NCBI GenBank assembly: GCA_000827495.1
Contig: KN817537.1
Span: forward strand, 130,419-194,418
Reading direction: 5' to 3'
DNA length: 64,000 nucleotides
Source: Hypholoma sublateritium FD-334 SS-4
Taxonomy: Eukaryota > Basidiomycota > Agaricomycetes > Agaricales > Strophariaceae
Shown here: positions 1 to 9,181 of the stretch, in pieces
Layout of the letters: the number at the start of each line of letters is the position of its first letter
Numbering within the stretch: position 1 is the stretch's first letter
Notes under the pieces: generated by a model
Told to the model about the DNA's origin: nothing
Database searches by the model: none
The model's input: the letters and a program-made list of their open reading frames with translations, nothing else
Made by a program: the position numbers and the translations under genes

Positions 1-321
1 GGGGAACTATCACCATTTAGTATCGCACAAGTGGTAACAGCACCCGAGTCACCCCTATACGAGGAAAGGGCAGAATATATCTCAGAAACACAGTGGGGAA
101 AAAGACGAGTGGACGATTTAGAAGATTTAAGTGACTTAACAGCACTTTCAGATTCTGAAAAAGGAGTAGAGGAAGAGGTTAGAAGAAGAGAAAGATTTAA
201 GACAGGACCTATCATTGAATATCAGGCGTTCGAGGAACCTGTTCCGCTATATTCTGAGAATCCATTAGTCGATGCAGCTACTTCTGACCTCACAAGTTCC
301 GCCCACATCAAGCAGAATTGA
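1..321 (+). CDS. 3' end of an unknown reading frame (partial)
   Basis: A frame is open from the first base of the window to a TGA at 319-321, giving about 106 residues. It is rich in Glu, Asp, Ser and Arg, with an acidic stretch (EDLSDLTALSDSEKG) followed by a charged Arg/Glu run, and has no membrane segment or motif I recognise. No in-frame ATG lies inside it, so the start must be upstream of the window. It could be the C-terminal tail of a cellular gene or of a transposable-element protein; basidiomycete element proteins often have such acidic low-complexity tails. Only its coding nature is inferred. Confidence 0.35.
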   Translation, partial: GELSPFSIAQVVTAPESPLYEERAEYISETQWGKRRVDDLEDLSDLTALSDSEKGVEEEVRRRERFKTGPIIEYQAFEEPVPLYSENPLVDAATSDLTSSAHIKQN

Positions 322-327
322 TGTTGC

Positions 328-355
328 ACGGTTGAACGTTGACGGTTGAACGTTG
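328..355. repeat. 14 bp exact tandem duplication
   Basis: The 14 bp unit ACGGTTGAACGTTG occurs twice in direct tandem just downstream of the partial frame. No further copies are seen. Confidence 0.6.
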
Positions 356-1162
356 GCGTCTGGCGGTTGCTCATTGAATGTGCATCAGTGATTTACTAAT
401 ATCCGGAATAACAGGAACAGAAAACTTTGCAAGCCACGCTGCACAGATTAACTGTCCGCACTTACCAGTGCATTGGTTTTTCAAGTTAATAATCGCCCAG
501 ATAATTTGTAATATGCGCTGTTTCCTCGCAGAAGGAGAGGTCCTGCACCTCTTTGTAGCAACTCTGCAGCAGGTTAGGAGAAGCTAATCACATCTGCGAC
601 CGCATGACACAGCCGTGGCCCGTAGTGAAAAGGGTACCCTCAACTGCTTGACAATGAGATGTGCCTCAATCCAGTCAATGTTTACCTTCACTCAGAGCAG
701 CACAGAATCTCGGTGATTGGTCCATGCTGGCCGCATCTATAAGGCTTATCCTCAAGCAGTGATGTTGTAAGTGCCACAAAGCCAGACTGTGGTTTCATAC
801 AGTCACTTTCAGCAGGTCATGCATTGCCTGAGAAGCGACATAGGCTAGTGGTAGAATTTGAGAGAGAGCATGTCTGACGATGCCGCGCGAGCCGCTGCAA
901 GCCGATCTCAAAGTCCATCACGTGGCGTGCAGCCAAAGTGTACTTCGACAGTGAAAAAGTGAACCAACCAATGAGAATTCAAAAGGAAGTGACCAATGAG
1001 AGCGCAACTCCCAGGCTGGAAAGGCCATTTTTCAGGCGGAATCAAAACCCGCTGTCGCTTTAGTAGTAGGATTCATATTGAACAGTTTGACCCATATATG
1101 GTTGATATATGGATCAAAATTCAGGCTAAATATTGGCTAAGTCAAGTGGAAATCTCCCTGTG

Positions 1163-1268
1163 ATAATGCATAAATGCCCTGCTAGGGCTATGCATTATGC
1201 AACAGTACAAAATAATGCATAATCCCTGCCTCCCAAGTTGGTTCCCTCCCAAATCCAATGCATTATGA
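1163..1268. repeat. Clustered ATGCAT palindromes / imperfect hairpin
   Basis: ATAATGCAT (1163-1171) and ATGCATTAT (1190-1198), with inner arms GCCCT/AGGGC, can form an imperfect hairpin. A third ATAATGCATAA near 1212 and an ATGCATTATG near 1258 lie close by. This resembles the remains of a small terminal-inverted-repeat element, but no target duplication was found. Confidence 0.4.
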
Positions 1269-1359
1269 GCCAGTGTACTGTATATGTTTATTGCTTGTTA
1301 CAATTTATAATACTTCAANTGTTTCTGAGAGAAATAGGCACAAAACCTGTTTAGTAATT

Positions 1360-1380
1360 ACTGTTTTGACTCAAAACAGT
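1360..1380. repeat. Perfect short inverted repeat
   Basis: The arms ACTGTTTTGA and TCAAAACAGT are perfect reverse complements around a single C. Its location upstream of the gene makes it a possible operator or cruciform, but no function is known. Confidence 0.5.
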
Positions 1381-1584
1381 CATTGCGGCCAGCAGTGATA
1401 GATTTTCTCAACGGGCGCCTCCTCAAAAAAACACATGTAATAAACGTGGCGAAGAAATGCGGGCTGTGTGGCGATAAATCACGTGTGCGGAGAAGGGAAT
1501 CGAATTGCCGGAGACAAAACTGCCTCTCTAAATCCCCTATACAAATCGCCCGCCCAGCGCAGGGCCCTGTATTCGCCCTTGCTC

Positions 1585-4387
1585 ATGCTTAGATTCGCTG
1601 CTAAACGCATTCCCCGCCCACCGCCTGCAAGGATGTTGCGAAAATCGTCGTCGTCGTCTGCCCCGCCTCCGCCGCCAGGCTACGTCGCGGACCCCACAGC
1701 GCCGCCGATGTTGCGCTACCAGGCATCGCTCCCTCCCCTTCCCGTTCCAGAGCTCGCCGACACCTGTGCAAAATATCTCGAGTCCGTTGAGCCGCTGCTC
1801 ACCCCCGCCGCGCTCGCACGGACCCAGGCCGCCGTCGCCGACTTCCTTGCCTCACCCCTCGCCGCCGAGCTCCAGCGCCGCCTCCTCATACGCGCAGCAG
1901 ATCCCGACACGCCCAACTGGCTCAGCGAGTGGTGGAACTCGGCCGCATATATGGGGTACCGCGACCCCGTCGTCGTTTTCGTGAGTTACTTCTTCGTGCA
2001 CGTCGACGACCGACTGCGGCGCACACCGGCTGCGCGCGCGGCGAGCCTCCTCGCGGCCCTGCTGCCCTTCCGACGGCTCGTCGAGACAGGCGAGCTCACA
2101 CCTGACGCGGTGCGCGGCGCCCCGCTGTGCATGGCCTCGCTCAAATGGCTCTTCCACGCGGCGCGCCACCCGCAGAAGCCCGAGGACACCGCAACCAAGT
2201 ACGACCCCGCGACGCACAACCACGCGGTCGTCCTGCGGAAGAACCGCTTCTTCGTGCTGCCCCTCGCGGGCCCGGACGGCACCGAGCTCTCTGCCGCACA
2301 GTTCGAGGCGCAGGTCGCCAGGATTATCGACGCTGCGGGGGAGGGCGTGGCCACGGCGCCCGCGGTCGGCGCGCTGACGGGCGACAATCGTGATTTGTGG
2401 GCAGATAATCGCGAGGCGCTGCTGCGCGCGAGTCCGAGCGGGAAGAACGCGGCTGCACTCGAGGCGATCGACAGTGCGATGATCGTGCTCGTGCTTGACG
2501 ACAGCAAGCCGGTGACGCGCGAGGATATCAGCTGGGCGACGTGGGTCGGTAACGGGCGCAATCGCTGGTACGACAAGCACCAACGTGAGTTTGTATTCTN
2601 TCTTTCNTTTTCTTNCTTTGTTTCCTTCCTTCCTTTCCTCATTCGCATTCATGCAGTATATTCTCCTTTCTGCCTCAAATATATTTCTTGCCTCTTTCCT
2701 GCACCCTCTTTTTGGAGCATATTGCATTACGCACAAATCCCCGCTGGGCCGCCGTTTCTCGTGTTCCGTTTCTGGCGCGTCCCGCACGCGGCTCCCCGTT
2801 ACGTAGCGCAGGGGTGACCTTTTGGTTGGATTTCCCGGAGCGCAGGCCAGAAATAGGCTGGAGTTTTCAGTTCCGTCCTGCGTGGATTAATGTCTATATG
2901 GTCACCTTCTGGCGTCCCGCACACGCCTCTCCGTTCCGGGGTGCTTTTGTTTTTTGGCTTCTCGTGCGGCCTAGGCTTCATGTCTCCGCATTTATTTGCG
3001 TTTGGGGGCGTATTCATGTCACTCATGCGCTTGATATTTTCTGGTGCCCGGCGCACACTCAGTGACTCTCTTTCTTCCTGTTTTGTGGCTCTGAGCTTTG
3101 AGTGACTGTGCAGGTATATATGCACGCATATAGTTACTCGCGCAGCAACTGCTGCTTGACATTTTCGCGGCGTTCCGCCCGCGGCTCTCCGCTCCGCTGC
3201 TGCGTTTGATCTTTTCTCTTGTTTCGTGGCGCGGGTACAGCCCCACTTTTGCGTCTGGGGCACAGGCTGGAAATGGTCTGGAGCTTGCAGTTTNGTTCTG
3301 NCTGAACGCATCTCACGCGNCAGCTGCCACTCAATAATCTTCTTCTTGTCTTGACATGACACTCCACTGGTCTAGAACTTTCACACTCATTTTACACCCC
3401 TTTCGTGTTCTTTACTAGTGTTGCCTTTGAACCCACTTACTGATTATCCTTCTCTTTGCAGTGATTGTGTATGATAACGGACGCTCCGGCTTCCTTGGCG
3501 AGCACTCATGCATGGACGGCACACCCACCCTGCGCATGAACGAGTTTATTCTCGGTGCCATCGCCGCGGGACAGGTACCCCTCACTACTCCCGTCGATGC
3601 TGCCGCTGCTGCANCCGCACTTCCCCCTCCAACTGAGCTCACCTTCGACATCCCACCACCCTTGGAGACCGCGATCAACGAGGCCGCACAGCGCTTCGAC
3701 AAGCTCGNCGGCGAACACGAGCTGCACGTGCTGCACTACGAGGGCTTCGGCGCGAAATTNGCCAAGGCNCACGGGGCGTCGCCCGACGCGGCGGCACAGC
3801 TCNTAAAGCAGCTTGCGTGGCACAAGATGCACGCGCGGCCGGCGGTGACGTACGAGAGCGCGCAGACGCGGCGCTTTGCGCGCGGGCGCACGGAGGTGAT
3901 CCGCGCGGCGAGCTCGGAGAACAAGGCGTGGGCGGAGGCGATGCTCGCTCACCCAGCGCGCACGCCGCACGAGCTGAGGGCGCTGTTCGATAAGGCTGTC
4001 GCGCGCCACGGGCGCACGGCGGCGGCCGCTGCGGCGGGGCAGGGCGTCGACCGGCACCTGTTCGGGCTGAAGAAGCTCCTCGCGGACGGCGAGAAGCTGC
4101 CNGCGCTGTACACCGACGCGGCGTTCGCGGCGAGCAGCCACTGGGAGCTGTCGACGAGCCAGCTGAGCAGCCGGTTCTTCGACGGGTGGGGGTACGGCGA
4201 GGTCGTGCCGGATGGGTATGGGCTTTCGTATGCGATTGGGGANGATTATATCCGGTGGACGATCACGAGCTGCGGGCAGGAGGGGGCGGTGCTCAAGCAC
4301 TTCCTTGCAGAGTCGGCGACGGAGGTGAAGCGCATGCTTGAGGGCGCGGCGCGCGAGGAGAAGAAGGCGGCGGCACCGAAGTTGTAG
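1585..4387 (+). CDS. Carnitine O-acetyltransferase (choline/carnitine acyltransferase family)
   Basis: The enzyme moves acetyl groups between CoA and carnitine, for acetyl transport between peroxisomes, cytosol and mitochondria. Exons are 1585-2584 and 3462-4387 (641 aa; typical for the family). Family signatures are visible: the catalytic His in GEHSCMDG (about residue 348), a WVGNGRNRWYDKHQ segment before it, and the C-terminal STSQLSSRFFDGWGYG and DGYGLSYAIG blocks. Two in-frame starts exist. The ATG at 1585 adds an Arg/Pro-rich, acid-free N-terminus resembling a mitochondrial presequence; the ATG at 1633 has a better context (A at -3). The protein ends in APKL, a weak relative of the peroxisomal SKL signal. 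The single intron (877 nt) is far longer than its neighbours'. Seven isolated N bases lie in exon 2. Confidence 0.9.
2585..3461 (+). other. 877 nt intron with degenerate internal repeats
   Basis: The donor is GTGAGT at 2585 and the acceptor TTTGCAG ends at 3461; splicing joins C to TG, giving Leu in phase. Three related blocks near 2766-2802, 2907-2940 and 3160-3198 share the pattern TTCTGGCG-TCCCGC-CGGCTCTCCG. Two related blocks near 2841-2880 and 3257-3300 share CAGGC(C/T)GGAAAT-G-CTGGAG-TT-CAGTT. The intron also holds six of the isolated N bases, suggesting collapsed or ambiguous repeat sequence. Confidence 0.6.
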
Positions 4388-4614
4388 AAGAAAATTAAGT
4401 GGGATATATCCGGCGGTGATACCCTGGATGAATGGAATGGAAATTTACTTAATAAATGTGGGCGGGCAGCATACCATATCTAGCCTTTCTAAATACTTAC
4501 CTTTGGAAGCTCTAAAGAAGACATGACTACTCCTGGTCACGATGCTCCTATGCATATTTTTAGAGACGCTTATATACCAGCGATCTTGGACAGCCCCCTC
4601 AGAATCCAAACAGT

Positions 4615-5422
4615 ATGACCATCATATTCTGGGACATTGCTTCGACTGTGGGACCTTGGTCTCCGAACACCTGGAAGGTTAGGTACGCTCTCGTATGTCG
4701 CCGTCATCGCACGATTGCTGCAACCCAACGCCAACAGGTACTGCCTAAATCTCAAAAAAATCCCGTACAAAACAGAATCGATCGAGTACCCCGACATCGC
4801 AGCGCACTGCGCGAAGCTCGGCTTCGCACCTTCAGCGACGCGCGTCACGCGGGGCACCGGGACGCTCTTCTACACCCTCCCCGCGATCCACGACACCGCG
4901 ACCGGCGTGCACCTGTGCGACTCCGCGCGCATCGCGGAGTACCTCGAGGCGCAGTACCCCGCCGGCCCGCGCATCTTCCCGCACGACACCATAGGCCTGC
5001 AGATCGACTTCCACGACCGCATGAGCGCGCGGCTCAGCGCGCTGTGGGACTTCGTCGTCCCCGCCATGCTGCCCCGCCTCGCGCCCGCGAGCCAGGCGTA
5101 CTACCGCCGTACGCGCGAGGCGGCGTGGGGCGTGCCGGTGGAGGAGATCGCACCGGCGGGCGACAGGTTCGCTGGGGAGTGGGACAAGGTGCGCGCGGGG
5201 TTCGCGCAGGTGGCGGGGTGGTACGCGAAGATGCACGATGAGGGCCCGTTCATTATGGGCGCGCAGGCTAGCTGGGCGGATTTTGTCGTGGGCGCGAATC
5301 TAATGTGGTTGAATAAGGCATGGGGCGATGACGATCCGAAGTGGGAGGCGATCATGCAGTGGGATGATGGAGTGTGGAAGACACTCTTTGATGCGCTGAA
5401 AGAGTATGGGGCGTCCGACTAG
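4615..5422 (+). CDS. Glutathione S-transferase, GSTFuA/LigE-like (copy A)
   Basis: Exons are 4615-4682 and 4738-5422 (250 aa, 55 nt intron). The protein starts with a thioredoxin-fold segment containing GPWSPNTWKVRYCLN, where other GSTs carry their catalytic residue, followed by YTLPAIHD, IAEYLEAQYP and a helical C-terminal domain with SWADFVVGA. This layout matches fungal GSTFuA enzymes, which are related to bacterial beta-etherases LigE/LigF and bind or conjugate aromatic compounds such as wood extractives. The start ATG gives the MTIIF N-terminus shared by the other copies. Copy B lies 328 bp downstream in the same direction and is closely similar, so the pair is a tandem duplication. Substrate cannot be read from sequence. 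Confidence 0.85.
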
Positions 5423-5750
5423 GCTCTGGTAGATAAATCCAGCGAGCTGCGCTAGAGATTAGAATTCGATTGGACTCAGAGATTTTGCAGAGATTTAAAA
5501 GAATTGTCCGAAAGCTTTGCATCAAAACCGCATAAGAAAATACAGAACTGAATGCAACATGCGAAAAAACAAGTCGCCACGCGCTACAATATTATCAAGG
5601 CGTCATTTTGATTAAAATCGAGCAGCTTATTGGATTTGGGAGCTCAGCGAAGCACGCTATGTACATGGATTTAGTCAGCCGCAGGTATCTGTATATGAGA
5701 TATCACATTTGCGGAATGCTTTCCGCAAACTCATTCCCCATTGCCCAAGC

Positions 5751-6547
5751 ATGACTATAATTCTCTATGATATTCCTTCCACTGTGGGGCCGTGGTCTCC
5801 TAATACATGGAAGGTCAGGTCAGTGCTCATTACTCTGTCGCTTCGCTGCTGTGGATCTCACGAGTTAATAGGTACTGTCTAAACCTCAAGAAGATCCCAT
5901 ATAAGACAGAGTGGATAGAATATCCTGACATCGCTGCGCACTGCGAGAAATTGGGAATCACAGGGACAGGAAAGACGCCCGGAAAGTGGGGGTATTACAC
6001 CCTCCCCGCAATCCACGACCCCGCGACGGGCATCTATCTCGCCGACTCGCCGCGGATCGCAGAGTACCTCGAAGCACAGTACCCCGCCGCGCCGCACATC
6101 TTCCCGCATGGTACCATCGGGCTACAGATCGACTTCGAGGATAGCACGGACGCTAAGCTCGCCGCGCTGTGGAACTTCGTCATCCCGCCGGTGTGGAAGA
6201 TCCTCAACCCGGCGAGCCAGGGGTACTTTCGCGAGACGCGCGAGAAAGCGTGGGGCGTGCCGTTCGACGACATCGTACCGGTCGGAGAAGTACGCGCCGA
6301 GAAGTGGGCGAAGGTCGAGGCTGGCTTCGCAGCGATAGCGGTTTGGTACTCAAAGAAGAGCGACGAGGGCCCGTTCATCATGGGCAAAGAAGTGAGCTGG
6401 GCAGACTTTGTGATGGGTGCACATCTGGTGTGGTTCAACAAAGCATGGGGCGAGAACGACCCGCTGTGGAAAGCAGTCATGGAAGGGAATGGAGGCGTTT
6501 GGAAAAAGTTGTTCGAAGCTCTAAAGGAATATGAGACCATTAATTAG
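5751..6547 (+). CDS. Glutathione S-transferase, GSTFuA/LigE-like (copy B)
   Basis: Exons are 5751-5818 and 5872-6547 (247 aa, 53 nt intron). The intron interrupts the same Arg codon as in copy A and the first exon is again exactly 68 nt. Conserved blocks are GPWSPNTWKVRYCLN, YTLPAIHD, IAEYLEAQYP, FPHGTIGLQIDFED and SWADFVMGAHLVWFNKAWG. The N-domain loop after KLGI differs from copy A, the most variable part among the copies. The stop codon lies 73 bp from the convergent stop of the RTA1-like gene. The expected role is glutathione-dependent handling of small aromatic or lipophilic compounds in the cytosol; this comes from the family, not from a visible substrate motif. Confidence 0.86.
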
Positions 6548-6620
6548 ACGCTTGAATTCTAAATACGACCCAAATTCATGCATGTATATCATGTCCGAGC
6601 AAACCAAGTGTTGCCCTGCA

Positions 6621-8075
6621 TTACGCAGGCAGCCTTTCTTTCTCAGACCCAGTATCGGAAGAGGCAGCAGTGGGAGCGATTCTGTCAAGGCCCATGCGGC
6701 GACCGAGCAACCGCCCAGGATGCGCTGCGTTGGCGCTATACATGGCCAACGTAATCATTCCGCCATCGAGCCAATCTGTGATATTCAAAATGAGGATAGA
6801 GCGGACATCAACAGCATTACTATGTACTCACTGAACAGCCTTTGGGTCTTGATGATCCTGCCAGCCCACCCGTCGCTGAGCTCGATCGTTCGGTACACAG
6901 CACTATGGTGGGTACTATTTTTAGCAGGGAACATTAGAATATTTGCGTAGCACTTGCCGTATAAAGAGCAAGGTCGTGCTGAATATCAGGCCCGCAGTCA
7001 TTAAAGTCGTACGTTTCGTCAGCACTTCACCTCCAGGCGTCGTGTTCGTGGGTTCCACATCAGTGGGACCTTTTCGCAAAGGCCAGTCTGCTGCATAGCG
7101 CACGTAGAACTCCGTGGCGCACATGGCATAGAGAGTGATTGTTACTGGATTGACATGTCAGTGGGGGGGGTGTTTCGTGTTCCTGCCGAGGTACTTACGA
7201 AGTTGGAAACTGATCCCACCCAACATGATGTGGCCGCCCTATTTAAATTAGATATGCGCCATGGACCAAGTAATTCGATGATGCTCACCAGAGCCGGGTT
7301 CAAGCCATTCCCAGACGCCACAGCCGCCTTCCCACCCCCGATCGCTTGAACAATCAGCGATATAACGTCCTGAATTTGAGAATGAATACCAGGCGATATA
7401 ACGCTAGCGCGGTGGAACTCACACAGGTGCAAAACAAGATTGTATCTGCGTCACGATCAGAGGTAAATGACATTACTCAAAACAACAACAATGATATGAA
7501 CTCACACATCCTGGGACTGAGCCGACTGTACTGCGTCCCCAGGCGTCGGATTAGGGCTCCAAATATCACGAAGTTGGCCGCGAGGAAGGGCGTTGGACCG
7601 AGGATGGTCGCGGTGATTCTGCATCATTGTCGGATCAGGCTATCCGGTAGGGCGCCGCGTTGGTCCAGGGACTCACTGTATCTCGAAGGGGGTCGAAAAA
7701 AATGGTGAAAAACTAGACCATAATCTCGCCGACCACCCGATAATCTCAAGAAGACCACACAGGCAAACTGTTGGAAGTAACCACCACATTCGGTAAAATG
7801 TTGCCTGCCCGATGTGAAGAACTGCAGTCGCGTGAGCACTCGCCAAGGTCCAAGATATTTTTTGGAAGTAGACATACTGGTCGTTATTGAATACAGAACG
7901 ATGAATAGAATTGCCACCCATTCTGTTGGAATGTAGTGGTATGGCATGATTCTAAACTCCTTCAAGTGGCGAACCTCGAACATTGACGACGCTGTGAACA
8001 GTCCTCAGGATGTCAATTAAGCGGAATTTCGACCGTAATTATGCCTTACGTACCCATCTCAATCATCGCAGACAT
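6621..8075 (-). CDS. RTA1-like multi-pass membrane protein (lipid-translocating exporter family)
   Basis: The model has ten exons: 8075-8054, 7991-7878, 7821-7677, 7618-7506, 7445-7423, 7369-7289, 7238-7199, 7144-6958, 6902-6832 and 6775-6621 (316 aa). Family features are the YHYIPTEWVAI start, FYRMWWLLPTVCLCGLLEIIGWSARLWSS, FLAANFVIFGALIRRLG, the VISLIVQAIGGG helix and VYRTIELSDGW near the end, spread over about seven membrane helices. Yeast relatives (RTA1, RSB1) give resistance to toxic sterol-pathway inhibitors or export sphingoid bases. Intron 7 (6957-6903) begins with GCAAGT, a GC-AG intron, needed to join Arg to the VYRTIE block. Exons of 22 and 23 nt occur. The first exon is inferred from frame and splice sites. 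Confidence 0.85.
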
Positions 8076-9181
8076 TTCTGGCGGGAAGGTGGGACGGTCG
8101 GACTCGGGGAACAAGCTGTGTCGTACTTGAGGGGAGTCAATGTATTAAAGTTTATGCCATTCTCTGCACGACCGCTTTGACAGTGCCACTTGCCGGCTTC
8201 ATCGTGCCATTGGGCTTCCCCCGTGCGACAATGTTGTCAAAAGGAGAGGTATTGTCGGTCTCCTCGGCGCCAAAAATACTTCAATGGACCAATGTAATTT
8301 TTCCGCAGCTCGGGATACCGGCATATGTTCCCCGGGAGGTCGATTATGAACGAGGATGGTTTGCGATTTTGGTGTGCATGTTATATATACCGTATGCCTA
8401 ACGCATGGCATGCATGAAGCCTGAGACCATGGAGTCTGACACCCCGTCATTGAAAGGATTTATGACCCTATTAACATCTTTCTTTCAATAAAATCAATAA
8501 TCCAAAGGAAAAAGCCTACGTTGGATTCAACATTTTCCCTTGAGCGCATGTGTGTCGCTTGTCGAGGGAATGGATCGCACGCTGTTTCTCAGCCGAACAT
8601 ACGATCGTCAGCACGTTGGTTTTCCTCCAACGGCGAGACTCTGCCTGCCAATTCTGGAATCTGAAGGTGTAGGCCTCGTTACGGCATCTTGAATCCAGTG
8701 TCTTCCCGAAGGAGCCTGCCAGGCGCCAGCCTCGGACAGTGCAAAAGTTGAGATGTCATTCAAAGATGTGGTTAGGACACGGATATGATGTTAGAATTCG
8801 AAGATGTTTTCCAGGAAGCAGAGTCCAGGAGGTTTTTGCCGCCAGAAAAAAGCAAAATATAGCAGTATGTGAAGTTGAAGCAACCGTGACGTTGAGAGTT
8901 GGCAACGACATCGGACGAGCGGTCCAAGTTGGGTCCAAGCGCACGACAAGATGCTCAAAAACTCGGGCCGGTTTATGCTTTGTTCCGTATTCACCGGACC
9001 GAATGTAAATGACGCGTCTCCTGCCTCCTCGACACGCGTTCCAGATAACTGCAATTCACGTCTCTTGCTTGACTCTTCCCAATAACTTCCACCTTTACTC
9101 AAATTCTCTTACACCCTCACTAATTAGTGCACAGTTTGGAATTGCTACCAAACTTGTGCCGAACTCGAAACTATCAATCTC
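8076..9181. other. Intergenic region between divergent genes
   Basis: About 1.1 kb separates the RTA1-like gene and the DeSI gene and must hold both promoters. A pyrimidine-rich stretch with ACTCTTCCC lies near 9070-9090, before the + strand start. No further gene was recognised. Confidence 0.5.

Larger units (their letters stand above)
322..1584. other. Intergenic region, promoter of the carnitine acetyltransferase
   Basis: No gene is recognised in about 1.26 kb. Notable content is the AT-rich palindrome cluster at 1163-1268, a perfect 10 bp inverted repeat at 1360-1380, an isolated N at 1319, and a TATA-like stretch (CCTATACAAAT) near 1537, roughly 50-100 bp before the candidate start codons. 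Confidence 0.5.

Noticed and set aside
1468..1584. Extension of the carnitine acetyltransferase to 1468
   Set aside because: That start is GTG; the first in-frame ATG is at 1585.
1852..2787. A 311-codon minus-strand frame
   Set aside because: Antisense to carnitine acetyltransferase exon 1 and running into its intron; no family similarity.
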